Positions 12,363 to 24,596 of a stretch of 64,000 nt of DNA are shown piece by piece. Within the stretch, counting starts at the first letter, position 1. The number at the start of each line of letters is the position of its first letter. Made by a program: the position numbers and the translations under genes. Below the pieces are notes generated by a model that was given only the letters and a program-made list of their open reading frames with translations, was not told where the DNA came from and searched no databases. Source of the DNA: Hirsutella rhossiliensis (lineage: Eukaryota > Ascomycota > Sordariomycetes > Hypocreales > Ophiocordycipitaceae); contig NW_025408670.1 of assembly GCF_020360975.1 (NCBI RefSeq), forward strand, positions 5,952,001-6,016,000, written 5' to 3'.

Positions 12363-13856
12363 TCAAGTTACCGCGATGGCACGGCGGCTAAACTCTTCGT
12401 ATCCGGGGAGCATGGCGTTGTTTTGCTCGGGCCTGTCTGGGATGCGGAGAAGACGAGGCTGCAAGTGAGCATCAATCTCGGCCTCCTCATCCTCGGCCGT
12501 GGCGCTCTCGAAGCTCGGGAGTCCGCCATTGAACTGCGGCTGATGAATCGTCTCGACGCCGATCTGCAGGGGTACCGCCAGCGTAATAGCCGTGTTGCCC
12601 GGGCCGACAGACAGGTTGAGGTACAGCGTGTAGGTCCGAGAGATGAGGCAGGAGTGGAAGGTCGGCAGGAAAAGCTTGCGGTTCGTCTTGGGGATGGAGA
12701 AGGGAATCTCCAGCAAGGCTGTATGCTGAATGGGACACTTCTTGGAGCCTTTGCTCTTGCCGCCCGCACGACCGCGGCCGTCGCAGTCCGTCTCGGACGC
12801 TTCTTCCTCGACACCCAAGCTGGAGTAACCCGAGTCTCTGCGACCAAAAGTGTTGCGCTGCTGCCACGCCATCTTGCCAATCGACTGGGAGAAGAGGACA
12901 CTGGTGGTTGTGTAGCTCAGGGACGGGTTCGCCGTGTACACGGACCGGCTTCCGAGATTCGGCAGCAAGTCGGTGGGGGCAGCACCGAAAAAGGTGGCCG
13001 ACGTGAGCTTGCCCGAGACGGACGTGATCTTGGGAGGAGGGTTGTCGACTGAGGATGGCGCAAACTCGAGCGTGACCCTTGCGGTGGCGGTGGACGCGCC
13101 GTGTCCGTCGGCCGACAGCATCACTGCGTCGGGCTGGGAGGCCGTGGCCGTCAGTTTGCCCGCCTTTGCCGAGAAGAGGTTCTTGCGAATCGTCTTGGAC
13201 TTGGACAGGCTGTATCGCTCGTCTCGGAAGGTGATGTCGAGGGGCGCGTCTTCGGGCAGCGCCGGGAGCACCTTGACCATGTGGTAGCCCTCCATGAACT
13301 TTGTTGGCGCGTTGGCGGCGCCCGTCTTGCGATAGGCCCTCGCCTTGACCGAGTACTCGATCTGGGCCATCTCCGGGGCCTGATCGTCGGCCTCCCAGAA
13401 GCCGACGGTGGGAGGCATGCGCAGATGCTGCTCTCGGACGGCGGGAGAGATGCAGTGATGGGTGCAGGCGCCGAGGGTGAGCTGGTGGGGGACGACAAAG
13501 TTGAAGGGAATCATGTACGTCTTGCCTGCCTCAAAGACGTTGGACTCGGGAAGGGCCGATGGCGGAATGGGCATGCGAAGCTTCATGAAGGGACGGAACG
13601 AATGCGAAGGGTATTGCTGGACAAAGTCGAGCCGGGTGGCGGCAATGCCAGTGAAGATAATGTCGAAGTCATCGAAAGGCGTGTCCCGCTGGGGACAGAC
13701 GACGGCACGGCCTGAGATGGTGGCACCGGAGGTGTAGACCTTTGAGTTGAAGTGACGGTCGATGTGAATGTCGATGGTCGGCTTCTGCTGGGCAGCGGGC
13801 TTGGATCGAGCTCCTACCCTTGGGATGACGGCTTCTGCGGTGTGCTGAGATACCAT
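12363..13856 (-). CDS. Arrestin-domain protein (alpha-arrestin, ART-like)
   Basis: Intronless, 497 residues. The N-terminal half has an arrestin-type beta-sandwich pattern (IDIHIDRHFNSKVY, then GATISGRAVV) and a second block follows. A Cys/Ser-rich linker sits before the last strands. Near the C-terminus is LPGYEEF, an L-P-x-Y motif of the kind that recruits WW-domain HECT ubiquitin ligases (Rsp5/HulA). Fungal alpha-arrestins use such motifs to direct ubiquitination and endocytosis of plasma-membrane transporters. The frame is open upstream to 14072, but the first ATG is at 13856 and the protein homology begins there. The target transporter is unknown. Confidence 0.85.
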   Translation of the reverse strand: MVSQHTAEAVIPRVGARSKPAAQQKPTIDIHIDRHFNSKVYTSGATISGRAVVCPQRDTPFDDFDIIFTGIAATRLDFVQQYPSHSFRPFMKLRMPIPPSALPESNVFEAGKTYMIPFNFVVPHQLTLGACTHHCISPAVREQHLRMPPTVGFWEADDQAPEMAQIEYSVKARAYRKTGAANAPTKFMEGYHMVKVLPALPEDAPLDITFRDERYSLSKSKTIRKNLFSAKAGKLTATASQPDAVMLSADGHGASTATARVTLEFAPSSVDNPPPKITSVSGKLTSATFFGAAPTDLLPNLGSRSVYTANPSLSYTTTSVLFSQSIGKMAWQQRNTFGRRDSGYSSLGVEEEASETDCDGRGRAGGKSKGSKKCPIQHTALLEIPFSIPKTNRKLFLPTFHSCLISRTYTLYLNLSVGPGNTAITLAVPLQIGVETIHQPQFNGGLPSFESATAEDEEAEIDAHLQPRLLRIPDRPEQNNAMLPGYEEFSRRAIAVT

Positions 13857-16800
13857 TGCCCTGCCTCGTCGCGGCTGAGATGGCCAAATCGGACGTGCGT
13901 CTTCTCGGCGGCGGCGTACGCAGCTCGAGGCCCGGGGGGGGAGACTAGGTTCTCGGCGTTGAGGAGTCAAGTTTGAAGGGACGGCTCGAGAGGAGCGTCG
14001 GTGCAACTGGTGGCGTCGTCGTCCGAGGAGGAGACAGGCCACCACCCGAGGGGAGGAGACTCTTTCTGGCACGCTTCTCGGGCGGAGAGACGCTCAGGTG
14101 ACTTTTTGGCTGTGGGAGCTTGAGGCAGACGGAAGAAAGCAAGTAAAGGAGATGCGGTTAGGGATTGACAACTCTGACGCGGTTCAAACGAGGCAGATGC
14201 AGAGGCAATGGCAGCTTTGATCCGAGACGTGGGAGGAGAAGATTTCAGTATTAATAATTGTTGGGAGAGACGAGCGAGAAGAAGGGAGGGGGAGCAAGAC
14301 GAGGGCGGTTGACGACACGGAGGGCAGCGAAGCTCTTAAACCTAATCGGTCACTTGATGCACGCCGTGGTCCATGCAGACAGATAGGTCACCGTGCTGGC
14401 CTACTATGCAACCACCTTAGGTACATACAGTATAATAGCGGGCGGCAACGCAAGCAATGGTCTCCACTGAGTGGAGGGGGGGGAGAGAGAGGGGCACCGG
14501 GGACCCACGATTCTTTCTAGAGCCACCTCACGATGGATGGATGGTACTCCGTACTAGCTAGTTAGTGGTGGATGAATGAGTGGTGGGAGGGGGAGAGAAA
14601 GCCTTTCTTTTTTTCTGGCCTGTCTGGTTCTTTTTTTGGGTTCTGGCTGGTTCAAAGCCGTACCGGTACATGATGGCCAACCCTCCCTCCTCCCGATGGC
14701 GAAGGCGGTTTTCATGCATACAGTGCATGCGCTGCCTGGTCATGACGGTGCCAGGCCTTGCTTCTCAGTGGTTAAATAATACAGAACCGCCTTATTAGTA
14801 CAGAGGTACAGACAGCATTGTAATCGTAGGGTGCGGATAGTCCCATTAGTCGCAGTTTACGGATAGACCCCTCGGTAACCACCCACGGCGTTTCCCTTGG
14901 TCGTCGCTCTTCCGCTTGTCGGCGCTGAGGAGACGTCTTGGATGTCTTTGACACCCACGAGGCCACGTCTACAGTTGACAGCTGTACAGCATGATTCGGG
15001 AGCCCGTGCGAGCCCGTGCCGGTTGGCTTGCCCTCGAGCAATGCTGATTCTGATGTGCCGGTGCTGGTTGATGCATGCGCGCGGCCACGATCGTACAGTG
15101 CCAACAACCGTATCCCGCGAAGCCTCTAGAAAGTCGTGGTGGGGGTTCTCTCTCTCTCTCTCGGGCCAACTCGCTTTTGTGTGGTATTCGACGTCTCCAG
15201 CGTCGCAGTTCCCAACCCAACGGCGAGCGTGGCCCTCGCGCACACACCACCGTGCAGGGAGCGATGGCTCTGTGAGGTGAGCCCGAGTTCCCCACGACAA
15301 ACGCAACCAAAAAACCAGTGTCAGCTGCCAAGCAGCTACTTTGCCCGCAATCTTTGCCTCCCCCCGGCACCATCGCGAGGCATGATGGTGAAAAGGGTCA
15401 AGTGTGCGCCTGACACAAGCCGTCACGCCGACGACTAATTTTTCTCGTCGTCTACCCAAGAAACTCCCACTTCTCTCGCCGGTCCGCGACGGCCCATCTC
15501 GGCATGGCCCATGGCCTCGACCGTGTAGGACTCGCGCGCGCCCTAGCACGACAGCGGCCCCTCCCTTCTCTTCACCGTTTGTGAGGGCCGCCAAAATACT
15601 ATTATTAAAGACTCGGCGGCCGAAGGGGCCCTCCGTGACATGATGGCGTGCTCTCTGCCCGCCACCCCGGTGGTCTGGTAAACATTGGTTTCGCGGATAC
15701 ATGGACCTTGTCACAGGGGTGATGTGTGTTTGTGTGTGTGTGTGCGTGAGGGAGAGAGAGAGAGAAGGAGAGAGAGAAAGAGAGAGACAGAGTAATTACG
15801 AGGGCGAACAACACGATGCCATTCATTCCCTCGCCGTGGAAACCAAAGCAGCAGCAGCCCCTTGCGCGGACAAGACGTGGCGTTTCAAGGCCCGGAGCAA
15901 AGACGAGCTGAGGGAGCGTTGCCGAAGCCTGTCCCGCCAGGTCAGCGGACGCCCGGACGGTCGAGACCGCGGCCTGGAAGCTTGGGAAGTGGGAACATTA
16001 TGAATCGGAGAGTCTGCTCCCCTTTTTTTCCCTCTCATTCTGCTCGAACCTGTGATGATGCCCCGCCAGGGCCCCATTCTCATCAATGCGTGCTCCAGCA
16101 GTCACACAAATGGACCACATGCATGTAGGTGCTGTACGACTCCTACACGCCAACACGCATACAGCCCTGTGCACGTTGGTCGACTCTCCGCGATGCAGCA
16201 AGGATGTGTGAGCTGCATTGTGGACATGCGAAACGGCCGTGGCGTGGCAGCCAATGAGGCTCTATTCCACCCCCCACTCCTGCCTAGGGGAGCAGTCTTG
16301 CAAAAGAAAAGAGTAACTGACCACCTCATCAACATGTCAGTTTTCGCGGTTTGACCTTGATCAATCATCATATCATGTTGGACAAATGAGGCGATTGTTA
16401 CAGTACAGAACTGCAGATATAAAGCCGGGATCCACAACGAGACAGGCGTATACATAGGTAAAGTACGTAAGGTAGGTAGGTAGGTATGGTTTACCGTACG
16501 ATACACCTGCTGCAAAGTCAACGGTGGGCTCATCCATCCTTCCTTCACTGGTGACTCAAGCTTGTAGCCACGTCCGATAACGGCTCCTCCCGGCAAAGGG
16601 GGAAAGGTTGCCTCGAGCTACCAGGCATAGCTCCTGCCAATAAACCTCGCCCAGTAACTCTGAATCACCCACACCCGCAAAGGTACCCCGTACCTGGTGC
16701 CTCGGCTCCGCTCCGGACCTGATACCTTACACACATGCCGTACCAAGGCAGGTTGCAGGTTGCAAGCTGAGTACCGGTACCCCGAGTCTCTGCGCCCACT

Positions 16801-18052
16801 CCTCCTGCTCCGACGACCATTGCCGACGAGTCTTTGCTGCTCCAGGCGAGGTGCCGCCACCGGTGGTGCGCACAGTACAGCGCGCGCACAGTGTTTGCTC
16901 GCTCGTCAAACATCACCACGGCTCGATGCCGTGCAATGCAGCAGCAGCAGACGCAAGAATGGCGTCAGCAAGTCTTTCTCCCGACTGCTGGACGATGCTT
17001 TTCCCTTGCGTCCCAGTGACGCTCCCCCCCCCCCTTCGCTCATCCATCGGCTCTCGCAATCCCTCCATCGCGATTGATGGCTTTATTTGTCCTTTTTTTT
17101 TACATCACGATGCTGCCCCTGCTGCACCATGTGCCCGCTCATCTCCGTCTACGGGCTAGCGTCGCCTGGATAGAGGCTGATTGCAGATTCTCACCCCCTC
17201 CCGTGTCGGCTCGCGCGGTCGGCCGGATGTGCGGTGTGAACGGTCTCGTTATTACTTCACTCCCTCCCGCGGCTTGCAGGCTTCTCGTCTTTGGAACCGA
17301 GTCTTATGCTTTGACCACATCACCCATGGCCTGCGTTGCACGGCGCCGATTCGACCACCGACGGAAAAGACGGTAGGACAAACAATGCCCCTCTTCCACC
17401 CGCCGCTTGTTTCCATCCGGATGCTCGGGCCAATCCACTGGCACGCTTCATGTAGAGCCTTGCCGGAGCTAGCCATGGCTTCCCGTTAGCGGCCTCTTTG
17501 CCCCCCTCGCGATGCCTTCTCTTCCCCACCCAACGACGCTTTCGAGGGTGGGGGACCATCATTGACACATTTGCCTGTGCGCGCGCGCTTGGAGGCAAAG
17601 CAGCAAAGGGGCTCACGGCCAAGGCGGGAGCCATTGGGCTTTGGTGGCTGCCTGGACCGGAACCTCGATTCGTCTTCCATGCACGACGTGCCTGGCGGCT
17701 GCTCCAGGGTAGCTTCATTGGCTTCGTCTTACACAACAGAGTTTCCATTGAAAGAGAATACAGCGTGATCGTCACCCTGTCTATTGTCTATAGCCGGCTG
17801 TTTTCCGTGGCAAATGCAGACCTGTCAGAGACACGCGCCCGTCTCCATCAACCACCGCAGCGAGCCCATGAGCACAAAGCCCCCGAGACCTCTGCCCTTG
17901 CATCGCTGCTTCCTCTTCCCCCTTTAGACCCAAAGCATCGCCATCGACGCCGCGCGCCGTAAACCCACATCTCCTCTCGCGCGCCCGCCCGTTGCATCCC
18001 ACGCCCTGCTCGCGAGGGCTTCGAAAGCAGCCCCCCAGCCAGGGAGTCCGCA
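13857..18052. other. 4.2-kb gene-poor spacer
   Basis: The left end is the arrestin promoter/5' UTR; the right end is the 3' flank of the zinc transporter. Open frames here (for example 14857-15714 minus and 17498-17962 plus) have no recognisable domain, poor codon character and no splice context. Visible content is simple sequence: poly-G at 14477-14484, CT-rich at 15140-15165, TG/AG at 15725-15790, and TAGG tetramers at 16469-16485. No RNA gene was recognised. Confidence 0.55.
15725..15790. repeat. Compound TG/AG microsatellite
   Basis: A TG run (TGTGTGTGTGTG) passes directly into an AG-rich run (GAGAGAGAGAGA, interrupted by AAGG). This is simple sequence in intergenic DNA. Confidence 0.85.
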
Positions 18053-19667
18053 TCAGTCGTGCCACGAAATGTACAGCATCACGCCGGCGCCCACGGCCAC
18101 GGCCGCAAACTGCACCAGCGTCTTGCGCAGCTCCAGCGCCTTGTTGGGGCCCGTCTCCAGCAGCTCCGGGATCACCGCCACGGTGCCCACGTACAGAAAC
18201 GTGCCCGCCGTGAAGGGCAACAGCATGTCGCCCCAGCTCTGTGTGTCGTCTGTGTCAGCCTTCTTCTCTCCTCTCCGACCGACCACGGCCCTAGAAGAGC
18301 CAGGCAGGTCGCGTAGACAGTAGGAAAAAGAGAGAGACCCACCAGACTCGTCCCCCAAATGCCGGCGTTGCGACCCATCTTGGCCTCGCCGTCGCCGCCG
18401 CCACCGCCGCCAAGCTCCTGCACCGCGATGCCGATGAGGGTGCCGAGCAGGGCGCCCACGGCCGTGACAAACTGCGACGCCATGGCCGCGCGCTTGGAGA
18501 AGCCCGACTGCACCAGCAGCGCAAAGTCGCCCACCTCGTGCGGGATCTCGTGGAAGAAGACGGCCATGGTCGTTGTGGCACCCACCGTCGGCGACGCGTA
18601 GAAGCTGGCCGACATGGCCAGCCCGTCGGTGATGTTGTGCGTAAAGTCGGCGCTGCCGGGACGGCGTGGGCCGCAGTCAGTAAGAAGTCGTCAAGTTGAA
18701 CGTCTTGTCCTCATCCGCTCGCCCCGGGTAGGGAATCCGGGTCTTGCACTGGGTCCCAAGGCCCGAGTCTGTGAGGGAAAGAGAGAAGGCACGTACATGA
18801 GGTTGAGGTAGCCGCCCAGCTTCACGCTCGGGTTCACCGCCTCCCTGTCCTCACCCTTGGCGCCGCGGGGCTCGACCGCCTGTCCAGCCTTCTTCTTCCT
18901 CGACTTGGCCTGTCCGCTCGCCGTGTCCGCGCCCGTCGCCGCAGCAGCACCCGCTCCCTCCTTCTCCTCTCCCCGCGCATGCGTGTGCGAATGCCCATGG
19001 CCGCCGTGATCGTGTCCCGAACCGCCGCCCGTCGCGATCCTCAGCCCCTTGTCCATGGCGACAAAAGTCATGAAGCCGACGAGGATGCCGAGCCCAAGCA
19101 GCAGGTTGCGGTTCGGCTCGACGAGCACAAAGCGCGTGCGCTCGTCGTCGTCTTCGCCCAGGAAAATCTCGGGTAGCAGGTGGAAGAGCGTGTCGCCCAG
19201 CAGCCCACCCACGGCAAAGGCCACCATGACGCTGAGCGACGACGGGTCGATGTCGGTCGGGCACAGGGCCAGCAAAAAGTTGGGCGGGCCCGAGATGTAC
19301 AGCGTCGCCAGTAGCGCGTTGACGGCCGGCCGCGAGCTCGGGAAGAGCAGGCCAAAGAGCCGCGCCGTCGGCGACGTGGGCTGCGCCTCGTGGTGCGCCA
19401 GCTTGGCCGCGTCGAGCTCTCGGACAATGGGACACGTCTGCCCCAGGCTGTCAGTCAGCCTGCCGCCCAGCGCCCGGCGGCGACTCCCATGCGACGCCAC
19501 AACAAGGAGAAAAAGAAAGAGAAGCGCACCTGAAGCTGCTCGCCCAGCTCCTCGAGGCTCAGATTCTCCACCATGGCTGCCGTCGTCACGTTCTGCGGCG
19601 TCGCCGCGCACGCGACGAGCAGCGACGCTGCCAACAGCAGGAGCGCGACCCGGCTCGCCGGTGCCAT
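18053..19667 (-). CDS. ZIP-family zinc transporter (Yke4/ZIP7, LIV-1 type)
   Basis: Likely moves zinc between the ER/Golgi lumen and cytosol. Exons 19530-19667, 18797-19437, 18343-18652 and 18053-18238 give 424 residues; introns are 92, 144 and 104 bp. There is a signal peptide (1-21), early spans containing [17 protein letters not shown], and a cytosolic His-rich loop ([14 protein letters not shown]). The metal site follows: [11 protein letters not shown], then [13 protein letters not shown], the HExPHExGD signature of the LIV-1 subfamily. The codon split between exons 2 and 3 rebuilds NLIADFTHN exactly. The tail ends in a hydrophobic span and WHD. Confidence 0.94.
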
Positions 19668-20238
19668 TTTTTCTTCGGGGCGGTCGTCGATTAGAGCAAG
19701 GCGGAACAATGGCTGCCGCGTGAGAGGATGGGCTGGACGAAGAACGATTATGGAGGAGATGCACGAAAAAAAGGGGACCAAAAGCAAAGGCAGCGAGGAG
19801 GCTTGATTACGAGACTGTGTCCTCCCTGCCAGCGCCAAGGCGCAAGCCGAGTTTACTCTCCAGCAACGCTAGCTTTGCACTCCTCAGGAATGATGCAAAT
19901 GCTGCATGTCTATCAATCGCAAAGCATCCTTTCCAATTGCCTGCCTCAGATTAAGCCAGACACCTCATAATCAACGTCTCCCAAAGGGTACCTTGGGTCT
20001 ATCTCAGCTTCCCTAATGGCCGCCAAGCAGGGACGTTCACATGGCAGATTACCTCGCACCATCAAGTTTAAACGTCTATTCCATTCATGCCTCGACTTAC
20101 CGAGCAAATCCAGAAAGCCTTGCCTCGAAATTTACACGATGCCTCCAAGTTAAGATATTTGGCTATCCGGACCAACGCCGGCCATTAAGATAACAATATC
20201 ACCAGGGTACCGCCAACGGCAGTATCGTGTCAATCTAC
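19668..20238. other. Zinc transporter promoter and GH17 3' flank
   Basis: 571 bp holding the transporter 5' flank on the left and the 3' UTR of the GH17 gene on the right. No gene is seen. Confidence 0.5.
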
Positions 20239-21688
20239 TCACAGGACAGCAACGGCCAGGACGAGAGCGACAGCGGCAGCGCCCAGCGAGTTCAGCTGGC
20301 TACCGCTGGCCCGGGGAACATCTGACGGATTGACGGCGCCACCGGGCTGGTTTCCGGAGCCAGGCTTTAAGCCTCCGGAGGGCTGAGCAGCACCGGCACT
20401 GGTGGCATTAACACCGCCGGCGAAGGGAGGGGTAACGTTGCCAGCGGCGGCGCCAGAGCTGGAGCCAGAGCTGGAGCCAGAGCTGGAGCCGGAACTGGAG
20501 CCAGAGTAGCCAGAGTGGGAGACAGAGCTAGAGCCCGACTTGGATCCAGATTCAGAACCGGATCCCGAGTTAGAGCCCTCATCAGAGTCAGAGCTGGAGC
20601 CCGACGAGGGAACGGCAGTCTTCGAGGCCTTGGAGTGGTCGCTGGACTTGGTCGACGAGGGCGACTTGTGGGCCTTGTCGCACGAGAGATCGTACAATGG
20701 CTTACTCTGAAGCTGGCCGCCGACAACGCCGAAGCTGGGGTTGGGCGAGTCGCTGGGGGCGCCGTCCTGGAGAGTGTACCACCAGACGTTCATCTTGCCA
20801 AACAGGGAGCAGGCAACCTCGCGATAGTAGGTCTCGGCGTTCTCGATGGAGGCGACGGCCTCACCCGACTTCTTGCCGCTCACGGGCCAGCCCGACTCGG
20901 TGACCCAAATTTCCTTGCCGCCAGAAACGTCTTGGATCGTCTTGATGGCCGCGTCGAAGAGAGCCTTGCCCTTCTCGATGGGGTTTGGCTTCTGATACTC
21001 GTAGTAGGGGTACTCGTCGGCGCCGATCCAGTCGATGGCCTCGATGACAGGCTTGTTGGCTGCATCAGTGTAGGCGTTCCAGGTGTCGACGTGGCCGACG
21101 GGAGCCTTTTCAAGACATGTGCCCTTGACGGCCTCGCGGACTTCACCGATGTAGCCGACGAGGGTCTTGGCATCCAGGCCCGGATCTGCGCCGTTCTTCT
21201 TGCCCATGTCCGAGTTACGGTAGAGGTCCTCGCTCCCGACAGCGATGCCGGCCACTATATCATCGAGACCGCTGCGGCAATACTCCTTGGCGGCGTTCCG
21301 AAGAGCCTTGATCTCGTTGTTGAAGGTGGCCTTGCCAGCAGAGCACCAGAGACCAAGCAGCAAGCTCGTCTTGGACTCGATGGCAGCGGGAATGGCCTCG
21401 ATGGGCTTGTCGGTGGTGCCAACTTGCTGTAATGGTGGATAGTTGTCAGCATCGGGTATCAAGGGCCTCGATGAATGAAGCCAGACATACCACCGTGGTG
21501 AAGAGACGGGCGCTGGTGTAGCCGCCGTTGGTGCCCTCGAGGCTGGCGGCCACCTTGAATTCGTGGGCAAACTCCTCCTTTGTCTTTCCTCTGCCGCCAA
21601 CCTTGGCATCGTAGTTGAAGCCCTGGAAGGTGGCGGCGGCCGACGAGGCGGCGGCCACGAGGGTGAGGAGGTGGGCCGAGGAGGGCAT
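20239..21688 (-). CDS. GPI-anchored GH17 endo-beta-1,3-glucanase (eglC-like)
   Basis: Cell-wall glycoside hydrolase of family 17. Exons 21491-21688 and 20239-21426 (64-bp intron) give 461 residues. A signal peptide ends near AAATFQGFNY. The catalytic domain carries the acid/base Glu132 in AVGSEDLYR and the nucleophile Glu243 in WVTESGWP, both intact. After about residue 330 comes a Ser/Gly-rich stalk (repeated GSSS units) and a hydrophobic C-terminal tail ending ALVLAVAVL after small residues, the pattern of a GPI-attachment signal. Expected role: remodelling or softening of cell-wall beta-1,3-glucan at the cell surface. Confidence 0.94.
20451..20512. repeat. 12-bp coding tandem repeat in the GH17 stalk
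   Basis: Units of GGAGCCAGAGCT and close variants occur about five times in tandem and encode the GSSSG repeats of the Ser-rich stalk. Such coding repeats tend to vary in copy number between strains. Confidence 0.8.
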
Positions 21689-24596
21689 GACGGGCGAGGA
21701 GGATCAACGATTAGGCAACGATTAGGCAATATAGCGAGAGTGCAAGCGAATGAAGCGGTCTCTAAAGACTCGAAAGGGCGGGTAGAGTGACCCGGCAGAG
21801 AAAGGTCGACTCGAGCAAGGAGCGGGCGATGTAAGTGAGTGTATACAGGTGAGGTGAGCAAGGCGGCGAAAAATAAAATAAATTAAAGAAAGAGGATGCC
21901 GTAGGGCTTGGAGGAGAGGAGGATGGGGGAGGATGAGAAGGAGGGAGCGGAGAAGGAAATGAATAGCAGAAGGCAGGATGGGGTGTTATTATTGGCGCTC
22001 TTGAATGTAGTATCCGCGAATGCCTGCGTCTACTCCGTAGGTACTGTAGGCTGTGTTTGTTTTTCTCGCGGTACGAATTACAGGCTGCTGCAGCGCCAGG
22101 GTACAGTACGTGTGTACAGTACGTGTGTACAGTATGTACAGAAGGTACTTACTGTATCCGTGCTTGGGTCGACGAATGAGAGAGGAGAGCGAAATGATTC
22201 GTCGATGCGTCCATGCAAGCCATCGAGGTCGATGCAGGGGGAGGAAGCACGGGCGGATCTTACAGGATTCTGGCGCCACCGCCCCGCAGACCAGAACCCT
22301 GTCGCACTCCGGCCGCCTCTTTCTCTCTCCCCTGTTTTAGCGCGGCTGCTCACGTTTGGCGTTTGGTGTGGGCGCTCGCCCACCGTTTGCCCGGCATCCC
22401 CGGGACCATGACGATCGAAAAGGCTCAAGAAACATTTGTTGCAGCAGTCGCGCTGCGGCCGTTGGGCTTCTCTGCTTCTGCCTGTTGTTTGTGGGTGTAC
22501 CGAGGTGGTAGTATGTATTCCGTACTCCGAGCCTCGTGCCTCTACAACGGCCAGCGCATGCAAGACGCGCATGCAAGACGCGCATGTACTTCTTGTGCTC
22601 CGTACCCAGGGCTGATACCGGGCTGTATCGCCGGTACTGCAGAAATTGCACCACACATCCGGAGCAGCCCGTACGTACTGTCCTGTACTGTATCCGTACC
22701 CATGCATGTGCGTCTTTGCACGCACGTTGCCGACGACAAAACTCGATTCCTCGTATCGCCCCATAGTCCCAGTTTCCCTCGGCTCCAGGCTCCTCACCCG
22801 TGACATGTACAGTAGGTATACGTACATGCAGTAGACAGATTGAAGCCTCGTGGCGGCCGCTGAACCTGTCTGGGTACCGGACCCGGGCCGTTGTGTCTTG
22901 AATAGGTACGTACCTAGCCCATGTCGAATATCCGCCCCATCTCACATGCACGCACGAGGCACTGCCGCGGTCCCCGTCGAACCGGGATGAACAACGGCGG
23001 CGCGTTATCCTTGAACCCTCCCACTGTTCAAGTGCCAGCCGGCCTGGGGAGATTATCAAACAAAACGCCTACCTGTATCTTTGACGACCAGAGCGCGACA
23101 AGTCCATCTACTAATTATTGCATTGCCGTCTGTACTCGTAGGCGGGCCAGGTCTCTCGGATACCTGGTGGGTACCTAAGTACCTAGGTAATCAGCAGGAA
23201 TGCAAGCTGGGCCAGTACCAAGGTCCCCTACCCCACCCACCCGTCGGGTACTTTTAGGCACCGCGACGCCCACTGTATCCGTAAGTACTCTGTACCAAGG
23301 AACTGTATTTCCCCTGACGGCGCGTTTTCCCCCCAGCCCGGCGGAGCTTCCATTTGTTCCGCGCTCATTAGCCTCAGGTACCGACGGACCAGCTTGGCAC
23401 AGTGCCACTTTTCTTGGCACATCATGACCTACCGGTGTGGTTGCAGCTGGTCAACGGATGGATCATGGGGAGCGAGCACCATCCGTCAATTGGAGCAGCC
23501 AACTGCGAATACACACTGTACAGTACATCCGTGCCCGCCTCTGGAAGACACTGTATGTGAACCCACACAGCCTCCCATCCACACTGCATCACAGAACTCG
23601 AGCAAAAAAGGTACAGTGCAGTGCTTCCTGAGATATCTTCAACATCGTCATCTTCTCGGCAAAACCACTTGATCATCATTGTGGAGTATCAACATGCCAC
23701 GCTCTGCTGTTACGGTAATGCAATGTGCGCGTTCCCTTTCGTTGCTCCACGCAATCTTTCACGCACCATGCGCTCGATCCACCTTTGCCACCCCGTTGCG
23801 CAGGCATCCACCCTCATGATGCATTCCACGGCTGCTCACCACACTCTCACTCCCTACTATAATCGCCTACCTAGTATCAATGTACCTACAAATACATACG
23901 GTAGGTAGGTAGGTAGTTAGTTACATTACGTACCTTATTTACTCAGTCCCGCTCTCGGGTGCGGCCCCATGATTAGGTACAGCACACCAGAATACTGTGT
24001 AAATGCGGCTATAAATAGACCACATTCTTGGTCTGAACAAACAAACAAGCAGCAAATCAAATCCCTCGTCAGAGCCAGCTTCTAGCCGGGCCTCCTCGGC
24101 CCATACCGAGACACAAAGATGAACCAGAAACCATTGCCGTCGTAATTTCTCTCCCCACGGTTGACTAACTTCAGTCACTTAAGAATGTGTACCCAGCATG
24201 ATGCGCCCATTCCCCCTCCCCCCCCAACATCCTTCCTCCCTTATCACCAAGCTCTTTGTATCAACAGCCCGGCATCATATATTGTTCCTTCGCTGCCGCA
24301 CACGGGCATGTGTGTACCTCCAAATGCGGATCTTAAAGGGGTCCAGCACCGGCATCACCACATGTCGTGGCGAGTCTTTATTTCATGCATTTTGGACAAC
24401 ACATCGCAGGCCGCATAATCCACTAAAGTAGAATCCGTAAATCTCGTCAAGTCGTGCAGTCCATGTCTGCATTCATTCGTCAATGTTCGCAGCCAGACGC
24501 GCTATCCATATTTCATCTGCCGAATGCATCGTCATGCGAAGCCTGGCTGGCCTGTGAACAAGAGGTCCAACATCGAACCGCCTTCCCTCGCTTCAA
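21689..24596. other. 2.9-kb gene-poor spacer
   Basis: The left end is the GH17 promoter. The rest has short scattered ORFs without domains. It is notable for many GTAC-containing words: GTGTACAGTACGTGTGTACAGTATGTACA around 22107-22139 (read as separate short units), a palindromic TAGGTACGTACCTA at 22903-22916, TACCTAAGTACCTAGGTA at 23172-23189, and TAGG tetramers at 23899-23916. No RNA gene was recognised. Confidence 0.5.

Noticed and set aside
13857..14072. N-terminal extension of the arrestin reading frame
   Set aside because: The frame is open but has no ATG before 13856, and its Arg/Pro-rich translation does not look like arrestin.
14857..15714. 285-residue minus-strand ORF in a spacer
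   Set aside because: Arg/His/Gly-rich, no domain, crosses CT-repeat DNA, and has no splice or family support.
16030..16060. GGTTCGAGC on the minus strand as a possible tRNA B-box
   Set aside because: The T-stem does not pair and no A-box is found at the right distance.
17498..17962. 154-residue plus-strand ORF in a spacer
   Set aside because: No recognisable motif and it ends in a low-complexity Pro/His/Arg tail; not enough to call a gene.
22960..23000. GGTTCGACGG on the minus strand as a possible tRNA B-box
   Set aside because: It lacks the conserved C after the T-loop, the stem is mismatched and no A-box lies upstream.
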